64,000 nt of DNA from Typhlomys cinereus (Eukaryota > Chordata > Mammalia > Rodentia > Platacanthomyidae). The notes below the pieces were generated by a model that worked only from the letters and a program-made list of their open reading frames with translations, had not been told where the DNA came from and searched no databases. Position 1 is the stretch's first letter. The number at the start of each line of letters is the position of its first letter. This document shows, in pieces, positions 47,140 through 58,117 of the stretch. The translations under genes and the position numbers were made by a program. The DNA is taken from NCBI GenBank assembly GCA_023101885.1, contig JALPQD010000207.1, positions 2,894,311 to 2,958,310 of the forward strand. Reading direction: 5' to 3'.

Positions 47140-47797
47140 CTACAGTACAGGTATGGCATTCATGAGCTCTTGTAGTTTCAGCTCATCTTGTAATGCCTAT
47201 CTTTCATCCATCAGTCTGAAAACATAACTTTGCTGATTACAGCATTCTTGATTGGTAGTTATTTTACTGCCAGGGCTTATAGTATATCATTCCATGTATT
47301 GCTAGATTTCAGGTTGCTGATGGTATTCTATATTTGCATTTTGTAGGGTGTTGTCTCTTACAGCTTTTAATGTTGTTTCTTTTCTTGATAATTTTGACAC
47401 CTTAACCACAATATATTAGTTAGAGATTTTACAGTCCTGTCACATCTACTTGGAACTTTAAATGCTTCTTGTGTTTATCCAGTTCTTACTTTAGATTTAG
47501 GAAATTTTCTCTTCTAATTTCATCTAATACACTTACTATGTCTGTAGATTTAAACTCATGTACTTTCTTGTATCTTGTCGATTTTTAAATTTGGCCTCTT
47601 GATCATATCCCAGCTCTTGTCATAAAAATGAATGTTATGTTAATTTTTATTGATTTCTTTATAATTGACTTTTAAATGCAGCATTATCTTGGCATAAGCT
47701 TCTACTCTGACCTTGTTTGTCCTTCTTGTTCCACCTCTTGGTGATGCTTTCCACTGGCTTTTTTGGGGGGGTATGTGTATGTGCGTGTGTGTGTGTG

Positions 47798-47829
<32 letters not shown>

Positions 47830-48308
47830 CGCATATGTGCTTTTTTTGTCTATATTCATTGAAGCTTTTCATTTCCAACAATTCTATATTCTCTTTTGGC
47901 AACTCATTTTCCTTGCCAAATTTCTCTTCCTTGTTGTGAATTTTAGTTTTCATCCAGTTGCTGATTTTCTTGTCTGCCTTCTTAGGCTTGTCATCTGTAT
48001 TCTTGGATTAAATTCTATGCTTTATTCATATGCTTGTTTAATATTTTCTTTAATGTCATTAGTCATTTTTCCAGTAATATTTGAGCTATTCAATTAGCCT
48101 ATGACTGATTTTCAGCCTCTCTGTTGTAACTGTGTAGTTTACAGGTTTTTTTTTTTTTTGGTTAGAGTATTGGTTGATATCTTGCATTTTCATATTTTGT
48201 AGTTTGTACATCTATTTCTATACTTTTCCAGTTTTATCTGGGAATCGTAGTGAGAAGCCCACTCTTGTAGGTTCGATCCCCAGCCCACTTAGAGAGAATA
48301 AACAAATC
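47140..48308 (-). repeat. Old L1/HAL1-like segment
   Basis: Plus-strand blocks 'aaaacataactttgctgattacagcattcttgattggtagttattt', 'gtatatcattccatgtattgct' and 'ttgataattttgacaccttaa' match the antisense of an ancient L1-related repeat (HAL1 type). The assignment of the 47640-48308 part is uncertain. It includes (GT)n at 47783-47829 and a 'gttcgatccccagcc' B-box-like word at 48271. Confidence 0.5.
47776..47830. repeat. (GT)n microsatellite
   Basis: Interrupted GT dinucleotides with GC steps. The open frames across it are artefacts. Confidence 0.95.
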
Positions 48309-48310
48309 TT
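48293..48310 (+). repeat. Target-site duplication, left copy
   Basis: AGAGAATAAACAAATCTT pairs with 50115-50132 (AGAGAATAAATAAATCTT), 17 of 18 identical. It brackets the L1 plus its transduced tail. Confidence 0.9.
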
Positions 48311-48323
48311 TTTTTTTTTTTTT

Positions 48324-48623
48324 AATAGAACAAGGAGTTTTATTCTGACTTACAATTGTTACAGTTCCTTGTCCAGCGTGACAGGAAAGCTCATTCCCAC
48401 ACCAAGAGATGAGGGAACTGACTACACCAAATCACAGGACTGCTGAGATGGTTAGTCTTCACTTGCCAGAGTAGCATGTCTGGCCATGTATACAGAAAGA
48501 TGCCAACTTCCCCTCCTAGTTCATTCCATCTTATTCATCAGCCAGTCCACCATGGGCTGCGTCTCCCTATCAATTAGACCATCGAATTCAATCTTGCTTG
48601 GGGTTTAACTCAGCTATGGATTC
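48324..48623 (-). repeat. 3'-transduced segment (LTR-like repeat sequence)
   Basis: 300 bp downstream of the L1 3' end and inside the same target-site duplication. Its content resembles the LTR-like family seen at 38345 and 50805: 'gcgtgacaggaaagctcattcccacacca', 'gagatgagggaactgac', 'catgtatacagaaagatgcc' and 'ccaccatgggctgcgtc'. It ends (minus strand) with AATAAA and then poly(A), so read-through transcription probably used a polyadenylation signal within this repeat at the source locus. Confidence 0.82.
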
Positions 48624-49667
48624 TTTTTTTTTTAACATTTTTTATTATTATTTCTGTTCATACAAACTTAATAGGTACAACACTTCCGTCCCTCCCTTCT
48701 CCTCCCCCCAAACCCCCTGTTTCCCCTCCCCTCACCCTTCCCTCCCCATCCCCCAGTGTCTCCCCCCCAATCCCCAGACAGTCCTTTAATGTGCATGCCA
48801 GATTCCTCTGGGCTCTCCTCTCTGATGACATACAAGGACCCAGTGGCATTTCCCTGAACCCTTTCCTGTGTTCCCCTTATGCATAGGAACACTAATGTGG
48901 CTGTCAATCCCTTGTCTCCAAGGATCTTGGTGCCTTTAGCAGATGCTAGACTTTGTGGGGTCAATAGTGTGTTGGACATTGCACAGGGCATGCAAAGTCC
49001 AATTATGATTGCTTCGGCCATAACTTGTATGGAGTATCTTGCAAATCATTGCTCCTCCCATCCTTGTGTTCTTACAATCTTACCGCCCCCTCTTCCGCAA
49101 ATGTCCCTGAGCTTCAGGATGGGGAGAGATTAGGCTGGCCTAGTTCTAAGTGTTTTATATAGAGTCTCTGAAGTTCTGGATTGTGGTTGGTTGATTTTCT
49201 TTTGCAGTTTTGCTCCTGCAATGCCCGTCACTCCATCCTGATGGGTATTGTATGTCACCCCCTGGCCAGAGACAAAAAGCTGTTAAACTGGAGTCTTGTT
49301 ATAAGAGTATATTCAAAGGTAGATGTAATAAAAGTAGAAAACTTCAGTGAGGGAGGGGTCAATCACCCATTTGCAAAATGGTTACTTTTTACCTGCCAGA
49401 CTATATGCCCTCTCCTTCTGGTGAGATCATACCCCCTCAGTTATAAATGATCAGGAACGAACGTCTGTGAACTTAACCAGGTGTCTCATTACTTACTTGC
49501 AGTCCTTGATGGAGGCCTATTTTCTCTCCTGTAACATGGTCCCCTCTCTCCTTGTTTCTGGTGTGGCCCTCCAACCCCATCCCTCCTGTTCATAATCCTT
49601 GGAATTACTGTAGGTATTACATAGATTTATCTTTGAGTGTCTCAAGGTGGGCTGGGTGGGTTTGGTA

Positions 49668-49991
49668 CTAGGAGCCACCTATGAGGGAGTACATACAGCG
49701 CTTAATTTTCTGGGTCTGGGATACTTCACTTAATATAATTGTTTCTAATGACATCCATTTCTCGGCAAATTCCAGTAATTCATCAATTTTGATGGCTGAG
49801 TAGTACTCCATTGTATAGATGTACCACTTTTTCCTTATCCACTCGTCAACTGTTGGACATTTGGGTTGATTCCATGACTTTGCTATTGTAAACAGTGCTG
49901 CTATGAACATGGTCGTGCTTGTGCTATCGAGGTGAACCTCTGCTGCATGGGGGGTTATTCCCAAAAGTGAAATAGCAGGGTCATATGGCAT
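49668..49991 (-). pseudogene. LINE-1 ORF2 C-terminal remnant
   Basis: An open 107-codon stretch with [34 protein letters not shown] and MEYYSAIK, ending at the normal ORF2 stop. Upstream on the minus strand the frame contains the same TGA (50030-50028) found in two other copies. Truncated at 50114. Confidence 0.85.
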
Positions 49992-50114
49992 TTCAATCTT
50001 TAGTTTCTTTAAGAATCTCCAGACGGCTCACCAGAGTGGCTGTATGAGCCTGTATTCCCACCAGCAATGTAAGAGAGTTCCCCTCTCTCCACATCCTCTC
50101 CAACATTTGTTGTT

Positions 50115-50132
50115 AGAGAATAAATAAATCTT
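50115..50132 (+). repeat. Target-site duplication, right copy
   Basis: Partner of 48293-48310, with one mismatch. It marks the 5' truncation point of the minus-strand L1. Confidence 0.9.
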
Positions 50133-50804
50133 TACAGTGGCAGTAACACAAAATATTCCAAGATATAGAAACACATTTGAAATCAGTTACAGCCTCATTA
50201 ATTCACCAACAATCATAGAACATAAAATGATAAAACCAGAATGTGTTAAAAAGCTAGAAATTAATGATGAAATAATAATTGCAAACAGCAAAATTGTGAG
50301 AGGAACATGGAAGAGATTTAAGGTTAAATTAAAGAAAAGAAAAGAAGATGAATAGAAAAGGAGATGAGAAAAGAGTGACCACTAGTAAATGGTAAAGGAA
50401 AACAACAGCAACAAAAAATATGCAAAAAAACAGAAATCCCTATTTGTTCATATTACCAAGGTGCGGCTCAAGGACCTGGTGCTTTCCTTCTGTCTGGACT
50501 AGCACTCAGTTGGATCAACCCATGCAACAAAACTAACAAAACTAACAGAAATAACTTCATTTGATGACACTACAAAAATTTGCATCCTCACTCCATATTC
50601 TCAACTTTCTTAGAAAAAAATGGTCCAAGTCATTGCAGCAGAAAGGTTTTTGATTCTGTCCTCTGACATTGTGTGTAATGTACCTTCATTCCTAGTCATG
50701 TGGTTGCATGAACCTGTATCATCAAGTGGTTATTAGCCAAGAAACATTAGCACAATCATCCTATCCTGTAATTAACATTCGCAACATGAAGGACTCTCCT
50801 TGAG
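50133..50804. other. Unannotated DNA
   Basis: AT-rich. A 72-codon frame ending in a Lys/Glu run (50137-50355) is not recognised. Confidence 0.4.
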
Positions 50805-51225
50805 ACTGTGGCAGTTAGTCTCCACATTGCTGATGAGCTCATGATAAAACTGCTTATAGGAACAAGCAATTTTATTCTGGTTTATAACTGTCCAGTTACA
50901 GTCTTAGTCCAGCTTGGCAGGAGAGCTTATAGCAATACCTGGAACTTAGGGAACTGGCTATACCATACACATGCTCTTCTGACAGAAGGGTGAGTGTCTC
51001 TTGCCTGACAGCATGTCTGTTCAAGTATGCTGAAGAATGCCAACTTCTTTAACTAGCTCTCTCCACCTTATCTACTTCCCAGAGACTAGTTCCACTGAGC
51101 TGGGCCATCTTACTGATTAGACAATCTCCTGTCGGCTTGCTCAGGGCCTAACTCAACTACTCACTCTTTCCAAATGTGCCCAGAGTCAGGTCTTTAATAT
51201 CAATTTGATACCTCTCTTTACTATC
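50805..51225. repeat. LTR-like interspersed repeat
   Basis: The block order 'tttattctggtttataactg', 'cttggcaggagagcttatagcaatacc', 'gaacttagggaactggc', 'ctgagctgggccatc', 'gattagacaatctcctg' and 'caaatgtgcccagagtc' matches the other family copies. The start of this element (50818-50897) is partly repeated at 51474-51548. Confidence 0.65.
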
Positions 51226-51473
51226 ACAAAGACCAACTAAGTTGGATCTATAAGGAACTGTGCATGAAGTGCTACAGGTATACAGGCTGTTTTTGTTTTT
51301 ACTATGATCAAGCTGGAAATGTTAGCTTTGTCTGGACAGTTCAATGTGCTTATCTGCAATGTGCTTATTTTCTGTTTGTTTCTGTGCTCTTCACTAGTAC
51401 ATTGATTCAGTAATACATGTGTGAAAGTTTTCGGTTGTGTAAATCTTAAGAATTTGTCAGGAACTATAACCTG
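51226..51473. other. Unannotated DNA
   Basis: Nothing recognised. Confidence 0.35.
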
Positions 51474-51556
51474 CATGTTGCTGATAAGTTCATGATAAAA
51501 CTGCTAATGGGAACAAATCAGTTGTTCTGATTTACAACTGAGACAGATTCTGTTCT
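51474..51556. repeat. LTR-like repeat, partial
   Basis: 'gttgctgataagttcatgataaaactgctaatgggaacaa', followed by 'ttctgatttacaactg', is a second partial copy of the start of the 50805 repeat, in the same orientation, about 650 bp away. Confidence 0.6.
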
Positions 51557-52500
51557 TACAAGATGCTAAAGTCTTCGTTAAAAGCATTCTTGGAACTGAT
51601 AATCAGATTCAACAATGCAGTGGGCCACAAAATTAGCATACAGTAATTAGTAACATTTCTAAGCACCAAAAATGAGTATGTTGAGTTAGAAATTAAAGAA
51701 TAATCCCATTTCACAATACCTTCAAAAGTTAAAATACCTACCAAAAAACTTCAAAGATGAAAAAAATCCTCCATATGAAAAATTTAAAATACTAAAAAGA
51801 GAAACTGAGGATATTGGAAGATGGGAACTCTGAGATTGGCACAATGATCTAACAACCAAAGCTCAGTCCCTAAAGCCCACTTGAAGGAAGGACAGAACTG
51901 AATCCAGAACACAGTTCCCTGATTTCACAGATTCATGCATGCTTTTAAAAAATGGAAAATATTCCCAAGCTCATAAATGTGCAAAACTGCTATTATATCC
52001 AATAATTGCATTACCAAACATAATACCTACCAACTTTTCAATGACATTCTTTGTACAAATAGGAAAAAAGTCCTAACACAGAGACCCTGAAAAGTCAAAG
52101 CATTCCTGAACAGACTAACAATGTTGGAGATATCAGGATATCTGCGTTCAAATTATACTACAGAGCCATAGTAACAGAGCAGCAGCATGGTGCTGTCAAA
52201 CACAGAGCAAATATATGGAAATAAAGTAACTCCATAAGTAAGTCTGTGAATCTGTATGCATCTGATTCTGAACAAAGACACCCAAAACCTAATATCGTGT
52301 AAGTTTAAAGATTTTTTTAAAAAAGTGGTTCTGGGAAAACTGGAAGCCCACATACAGAGAATGAAACTAGGGACCAGGGATATGACTCTAGGGATAAAGA
52401 ACTCACTGTCCAAACAAAAAGACAGGATTTCTGACTTCCAGAACCCATACAAAAAAACATGTGTCTATATGCACAAATTTACACATATGGAAATTAAACA
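51557..52500 (+). repeat. Old LINE-1 ORF2 fragment with inserted SINE remnants
   Basis: Plus-strand text follows decayed L1 ORF2: 'aataatcccatttcacaatacc', 'aaaatacctaccaaaaaacttc', 'gctcttatat-like gcaaaactgctattatatcc' and 'caaattatactacagagccatagtaac'. At 52370-52480 'accagggatatgactctagggataaagaactc' to 'ttccagaacccatac' looks like a decayed tRNA-derived SINE head. Another possible SINE piece lies at 51838-51930. Confidence 0.55.
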
Positions 52501-53432
52501 CTGATATGTCTTAAGTTTCTGTACCGCATGTACATGTGTCTGTCTGAGATAAAATCCTAATAATGCAACTGGCAATTTGGTCTAGGAACAGCTTCAAGCA
52601 AGAGCCAAAATCTGTTACATTAACTACCCTAAGTATTTAGAAGAAGGTTAGCTTGCTGCCCATAACCCAGCTGATGGTGTATTATATTTTCCACAATGTT
52701 AATGAAACTAATGACATCAATTAAAAGCTTGCTTTTATATATGTGTAAAACCAAGAGTAATAATTCTAGAAATGTTCCAGCTGCAACAAATCTATTGACA
52801 GACAGTGACATGCAAACTGGACATTCTTAAATATTTGTGATGACCTACATAACTTGGGATATTGGTAAGACCTAGTGGTATGAAGCAGAAGTTCAACAAG
52901 CACAACTCTGAGGACCTGCCATCAATACGTCCTTTCTAATTTATGGACCATTTAGGCCTTTGTCTATCCATTAAATCCCTCTCCTTTGTTTTTTCTCTTG
53001 TAAAATTGAGATAATAGTGTTTCCTAATGTTTACCAAGTTGGGACCCACAGATGAAAGAAGCTAGGTAATATTAGTACTATTTAGCAGACATATTCTGAT
53101 TAACCAGCCATTTTATTTTGTTTTGTTTTGCACGTATAAATCCAGTCTTGTCTTCAGTTAAGTATCTCCAATCAATTCTTTGGGAACCTGGAATCTAAGA
53201 AATAAAGTTAAATGATGCAATGAAGGCAATATTTTACAGAGAGGTAGATGTTGCCAAGGTTACCTATAAAGCATGGTGTAGACCTAGATAAAGTTAAAGA
53301 GTCCAAAAAGGGCCTCTGGGAGAAGCCTGTAATCCTCCTAGAAGATTACCAGAAGCTGTTTTCTGCCTTTGGAAGCTACCTATATTCCCTGGCTCACCCA
53401 GCAATAACAGGTCTAGACTTTCTCGCACTGGA
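52501..53432. other. Unannotated DNA
   Basis: No gene or named repeat is seen. Confidence 0.4.
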
Positions 53433-53433
53433 G

Positions 53434-53434
53434 T

Positions 53435-53514
<80 letters not shown>

Positions 53515-53516
53515 TC

Positions 53517-53554
<38 letters not shown>

Positions 53555-53688
53555 CCTTCCTTCCTTCCTTCCTTCCTTCCTTCCTTCCTTCCTTCCTTCC
53601 TTCCTTCCTTCCTTCCTTCCTTCCTTCCTTCCTTCCTTCTTTCTTTTTTCTTTCTTTCTTTCTCTCTCTCTTTCTTTGACATCTAGTT
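53434..53688. repeat. Compound (TTTC)n-(TTCC)n microsatellite
   Basis: About 120 bp of TTTC units (53434-53553, with one CCTTT interruption near 53515) are followed by about 86 bp of TTCC units (53554-53639) and a degenerate TTTC/TC tail. The minus strand is pure purine over most of it. Frames give Phe-Leu-Ser or Lys-Glu-Arg repeats. Confidence 0.98.
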
Positions 53689-54062
53689 TTATCTATCAAT
53701 CTGACAATTGAGAACTGAGCCTTCAGACATTTCCATAATGAATTATTTAGTTAGGGCAAACCTCTGAAGCAAGCAATAGGAATTATCTAATTGATTTTGG
53801 AAGACTTAACCCATAGTGGATGTTAGTCAGGTGGATAGGATAGAGAAAGATCTGATTAATCGGGCTGACTGGGAAACTAGAAAGTATGAGCCTCTCTCTC
53901 AACAGTTCCGCTAGACAAAGTGAGGCCAGTTCCTTCAGCCCCTAACTGGTAACTCCACAGACATAATGACCATACCTGAAGCTGTGAGCTGAAACAAACC
54001 TTTGTTCCTCTAAGTTCTCGGGGTCATGTATTTGTTATAGCAACAGGAAGATGAGACTAACA
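53689..54062. repeat. LTR-like interspersed repeat
   Basis: Blocks 'tttatctatcaatctgacaattgag', 'gacttaacccatagtggatgttagtcaggtggataggat', 'gaggccagttccttcagcccctaac', 'gaaacaaacctttgttcctc' and 'tgttatagcaacaggaagatgagactaac' match the 22765 and 24100 copies. It abuts the compound microsatellite. Confidence 0.65.
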
Positions 54063-55028
54063 TAATCTCCTTCATGCTAACAACTCTTGGAGATACATGG
54101 CTCCCATGTTAGTAATTCAGGCTAAAACCCTATCTCAAAGAACCTCTACTCTGTGTGTTGTTAATCATTGCTTCCTTGTATCAGTATCACATATGCAGGC
54201 TCTGGGATGAGAACATGAAAGCCCCTCCTTCGGAAGTCCATATTTCTGCTGAACACAGATGTCAAGAAACAAAAGACCCACAAATGAATAGAAACTATGA
54301 AAAAAATCTCAAAAGTTCTAATTTCCTTGGTAGATTTAAAAATCACCAAAAATCACAGCTTTTCTAACTGAAATTGTCTTTTATCATTAATGAAGACAAA
54401 AATAATCTTGGCTCATCATTATTGGGAAACATACAATGAACTAATCATGTAATTATATGCAACCAGGAATGGCATCATTCAGACAGCAAAGATACATAGA
54501 ATTTCTAAATCTCAATGCAGGATACATATTTGGAACATTTTGCAAAGTATTGCCTTATCCTAATGATAGTTTACTTAAATTTGAAAAAAAAAAATCCTTA
54601 ACTTTGAAAATGTCTGCACACGATTTGGCTCCTATAGGACTTTGTTTTAGAAATAACCCTTGTGACTAACATTAGAGAACATTTGTTAAAAGCAGAATCA
54701 TTTCAATTATAAGTATACTTTATAGCATACAGTTTTCTGAAAATGCCGATTGGAATGTATTTGAAAGTATTTGCTGATATGAAGAAACTAAGATTCCTTT
54801 CTCTTCCTTGTCAGCAACACCCCATCTTCTAATTGCTGGGGTTATCATTTATTTCCTCCTTCACCATCAATCCTCCAAGGCTCACGTGCCCCTATTCTTT
54901 TCAAGTTACACTCTCCCTGTTGCCTACTGCTAATCAGGGTGACGGTGAAAACATGTTTCAAGAATTATCTTGTATTTATTGCATGATTTGAAGAGGGAAG
55001 CGAAAATTCAATTCATATTTATTGAGCA
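54063..55028. other. Unannotated AT-rich DNA
   Basis: About 1 kb. Two frames of 70 codons (54155-54367 and 54457-54669) have no recognisable features. Confidence 0.4.
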
Positions 55029-55042
55029 GTTTACCATATCTT

Positions 55043-55339
55043 TTTTTATTTTTTTAATTTATTTATTCAATTGTGCATGTGTAAGTGTGTGTGCATGTGT
55101 GTGTGCGTGCGTGTGTGTGTGTGTGTAGAACCACGGACGAATTCGGGGACCACCATGGACGCCCCCACCTCCTCCTTGTTTACTCTGCCCCGGGATTCAC
55201 AGGCTCCGCCCTACCAGGACCAGAAACGCAGGCCACCCTGGCTTCTGCCCTGGCGTCTATACGTGGGGTCTAGGATCCGAACTCAGGACCTTCCACCTGC
55301 AAGGCAGAGGCTTAACCCCTGAGCCACCTCTCCAGCCCT
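55043..55339 (-). repeat. Young B2-like SINE
   Basis: Minus-strand element with its head at 55339, a well-preserved B box and CpG-containing body, and a GT-rich tail at 55071-55128. A perfect 14-bp target-site duplication GTTTACCATATCTT is at 55029-55042 and 55340-55353. Confidence 0.93.
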
Positions 55340-55353
55340 GTTTACCATATCTT

Positions 55354-55655
55354 AAGCAGCATTCCAAATATTTAATTAGTCCTCCTTTTGACTCCATGAA
55401 TACAATGTGTGAAGGTTACACCTGTGTCAGAGATAAGAGAATTAAGTCATGGAGAAGTTACATCATTTCCCAAGATTGGGAAGATATAGGTCATATCTCC
55501 AGCACTGAAGATCTGAGCTGACCGTGTGAACCACAGTCTCCTAGATCATCCAAGAGACTCAGACACATGGGTGTTCCCTGGGTGTTTGCAAGACCCATTG
55601 GGTTAAGTATCATATGCACTCGAGCGGATCCATTCCTTAGTTGACAGGGGAAAGT
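55354..55655. other. Unannotated DNA
   Basis: Nothing recognised. Confidence 0.4.
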
Positions 55656-56400
55656 AGGCATGTGTGCAGTTCCCTCTACCCAGGGAGCTCGAGAAACACC
55701 CCCAGCATCCTTGGACCCAAAGAGCAAGGTGCTGTTTTCTTGGCTCTCCTTCTCCCTATTCTTCTTCTTTCTGTAGCTACACAAGACTGCCAGGAAATCT
55801 GTCCAATGACACTTTTTACCGCATATTTTTCTGCTACCCCAGAACCTAAAGTGACTTCACAATGCCTACAGAGCAAGTCCAAACTACTCCACCTGGCACT
55901 AAAGAGTCTCTGATTTGTGTTTTATCTCAGCCCTGTGAAATTTGCCTCAGTGAATACTTCCACCCCCCAAGAAAATCTCCCCCATGAAACCTTTCCCTGG
56001 CTTCTCACTTTTTCTGTTTTCTTACAGTCAACCCACCAGCAAACCCCACCAACTGATTGCAGCAAAGCCCACCAACTGACTGCAGAACATCCCGAATGCA
56101 ACCATCTCTCAAGGCGTTGGCAGCTGCAGCCTGGAGCACATGCCCATCACTGCACTGACAGAGCTGCCAGACTGGCTGGTTTGCCTCCGCCCTGGCTCTT
56201 CAGAATTTTCCTACACTGCCATCAAGCACTCTTCCAGCAATAATCACTTGCTGAAACCTTTCCAATGCCTGCCCATGTCCTGCAGGTTAAAAACTCCAAA
56301 GGCCATGCCAGATTCTCCGGGATATTCCACAATTTGGCCTCAGGAAATCCATCTTTTATCTATTTCTCTAATCTGTTTCTTCTCACCTTTTGACCACTTT
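55656..56400. other. GC-richer block, possible L2-like remnant
   Basis: Phrases such as 'cagagcaagtccaaactactccacctggcactaaagagtctctg' and 'ccccatgaaacctttccctggcttc' resemble the antisense 3' end of an ancient L2 LINE. Overlapping frames (90, 108 and 115 codons) are Ser/Pro/His-rich and do not look like genes. The assignment is tentative. Confidence 0.35.
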
Positions 56401-56896
56401 GTACCAGCTACATTAGTATTCATTGTTTTGTTTGTTTGTTTGTTTGTTTACCATGTCTATAGTGAAGAATCATGTCTAAAAGTATAAATTAGTCATGCCT
56501 CATGCTTGGAAACATATAAAATAAGATGAAAATCTTGGCTTTCTAATGAAAATAATGATTAATAGTCCTAAAGATAAAGCACTGCTTATGATAGCTGAAA
56601 TGACAGTCTCTGTGGAGAAATGATTTTTAAAACTACACTTCTGTAAAAAGCAAAGCTCAAAAGTCATTTTTAAATTCACATTTTTTTGCAAACATTGATA
56701 AGCACAAAACACTAATGACATCAGGAAATTGAAATTTTTTTAAAGAATAAAGCTTATAAATAAAAATCAGACCACAAATTAGCACTACTTTAATAAGATT
56801 GTCCTGCTTAAACTTTGGTAATACAAAACATGAACCTGAAAGGTGCTTACTCCTTGCCTCTTCTGAAGTAAAATAACTGTAAAAAAATAAATAAAT
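56401..56896. other. Unannotated DNA with (GTTT)n
   Basis: A (GTTT)n run lies at 56426-56449. The rest is AT-rich and unrecognised. Confidence 0.45.
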
Positions 56897-56910
56897 AAAA
56901 GTAGAGTTTA

Positions 56911-57213
56911 GGGGCTGGAGAGGTAGCTCAGGGGTTAAGCCTCCGCCTTGCAGGTGGAAGGTCCTGAGTTCGGATCCCAGATCCCACGTATAGACGCCGG
57001 GCGGAAGCGGGGGCGGCCTGCGTTTCCGGTCCTGGTAGGGCGGAGCCTGTGAATCCCTGGGCAGAAGGAGGTGGAGGCGTCCATGGTGGTTCGCGAATTC
57101 GTCCGTGGTTCTACACACACATACACACACAGACACGCGCGCGCGGGGCGCGCGCGCATACACACACACATGCGCACAGTTGAATAAATAAAAATAATTA
57201 AAAAAAAACATTT
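56911..57213 (+). repeat. Youngest B2-like SINE, CpG-rich
   Basis: The complete element carries intact RNA polymerase III boxes (GGTAGCTCAGGGG and GAGTTCGGATCCC) and the highest CpG retention of the copies here. The AC tail contains a GC-only palindrome at 57136-57157. The end is GAATAAATAAAA and A-rich. A perfect 14-bp target-site duplication AAAAGTAGAGTTTA is at 56897-56910 and 57214-57227. Confidence 0.94.
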
Positions 57214-57227
57214 AAAAGTAGAGTTTA

Positions 57228-57500
57228 AAGTAGGGGATAAGTTAGATGGAGAAAATTTGCTTAATAAGTGCACAGTCCTGGGGGCAATCTCCAGCCCCAT
57301 AAATAAAAATAAGCAAAATAGAAATAAATAAATAAGCAATTTTTATCTTTACTACAGTTTAAATATAACATGTAAATCTCTGTAATAGCTTTTTTAATGT
57401 TCGAATTCCTATTACTTCATTATTATGGTTGTAGTATTAACATAAGATTCCTTTTGCAAATGAAAAAAATCCTTTTATAGAGATGAGGGTGCTATCTATT
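57228..57500. other. Unannotated DNA with (AAAT)n
   Basis: AAAT-rich text occurs at 57299-57335, after 'ctgggggcaatctccagccccataaataaa', which looks like a small SINE-tail remnant. Confidence 0.4.
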
Positions 57501-57975
57501 GAAATTTAACTTCAACATCATTTTTATTAGATTAGTTCTTTGATAATTCTGTGCATGCATGCAAGACATTCTGGTTGCTTGCCCGTCTGCCCCCTTCTAC
57601 TTCCTTCCTTTCCCTGTCAACATACCCTCTTCCCTACAAATCTTTCTCACATTCCTGTCTTCTAACATTGTTTTCTGTCCCACTGAGTTTAAGCAGGACC
57701 TTCTTTGAGACTAGGGGATTGGACGGATTCATTCCAGCCTAGTAGACTCACCCACAGGTAATTCTCTCCCAGAATCCACCAGTAACAGATAATTCATCAG
57801 GGAGGGGTGGAGCCCATGAGCCCTTCCCTGATCCATGATTGAATAATGGACAGGCCCGTTCTTGTGCAGGCCAAGTAGAGGCAACCACCACTGCTATGAG
57901 ATCATAACAACAATGGCTGAATTTTGCATATGACAGAGCATTTTATAGCCTTGTTCCCTTTTTCTTGCATTTTCA
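57501..57975 (-). repeat. Old LINE-1 3' UTR fragment
   Basis: Plus-strand blocks 'gataattctgtgcatgcatgcaa', the C-rich stretch 57580-57640, 'gggaggggtggagcccatgagcccttccctgatcc' and 'cgttcttgtgcaggccaagtagaggcaacc' match the same 3' UTR family as 40840 and 60820-61937. Confidence 0.65.
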
Positions 57976-58117
57976 TCTTCCTACCCTTTCTTCCACCATT
58001 TTCCCCCGAGCCTTCTAAGGAGTGGTAAAAATGGCCTGATTAGGACTGTTTTAAGACTGTTAAAAAAAATCTATTTTGTTATTTAGACTAATTGGTATGA
58101 AGCTAAATAAATAAACT

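Larger units (their letters stand above)
48311..50114 (-). mobile_element. 5'-truncated LINE-1 with 3' transduction
   Basis: On the minus strand: the end of ORF2 (50114 to about 49671, including [11 protein letters not shown] and MEYYSAIK), the L1 3' UTR with its G-rich tract (to about 48634), an internal A10 run (48633-48624), 300 bp of non-L1 DNA (48623-48324), then a second poly(A) of 13-15 bases reaching the target-site duplication. Only the outer poly(A) abuts the duplication, so the non-L1 segment moved together with the L1 RNA. An AATAAA (minus strand, 48344-48339) lies 15 bases before the terminal poly(A). Confidence 0.88.

Noticed and set aside
47702..48097. 126-codon plus-strand frame with hydrophobic C-terminus
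   Set aside because: It reads through the GT microsatellite into antisense old L1/HAL1-like sequence.
53248..53699. 143-codon Phe/Leu/Ser and 101-codon Lys/Glu/Arg frames
   Set aside because: They read through the TTTC/TTCC microsatellite.
55641..56487. Cluster of overlapping frames of 90-115 codons
   Set aside because: Frames in different phases over a GC-richer, possibly L2-derived stretch. No conserved motif or splice structure.
56657..57339. Minus-strand frames of 184 and 134 codons
   Set aside because: Most of the sequence is the reverse complement of the young B2-like SINE and its AC tail.
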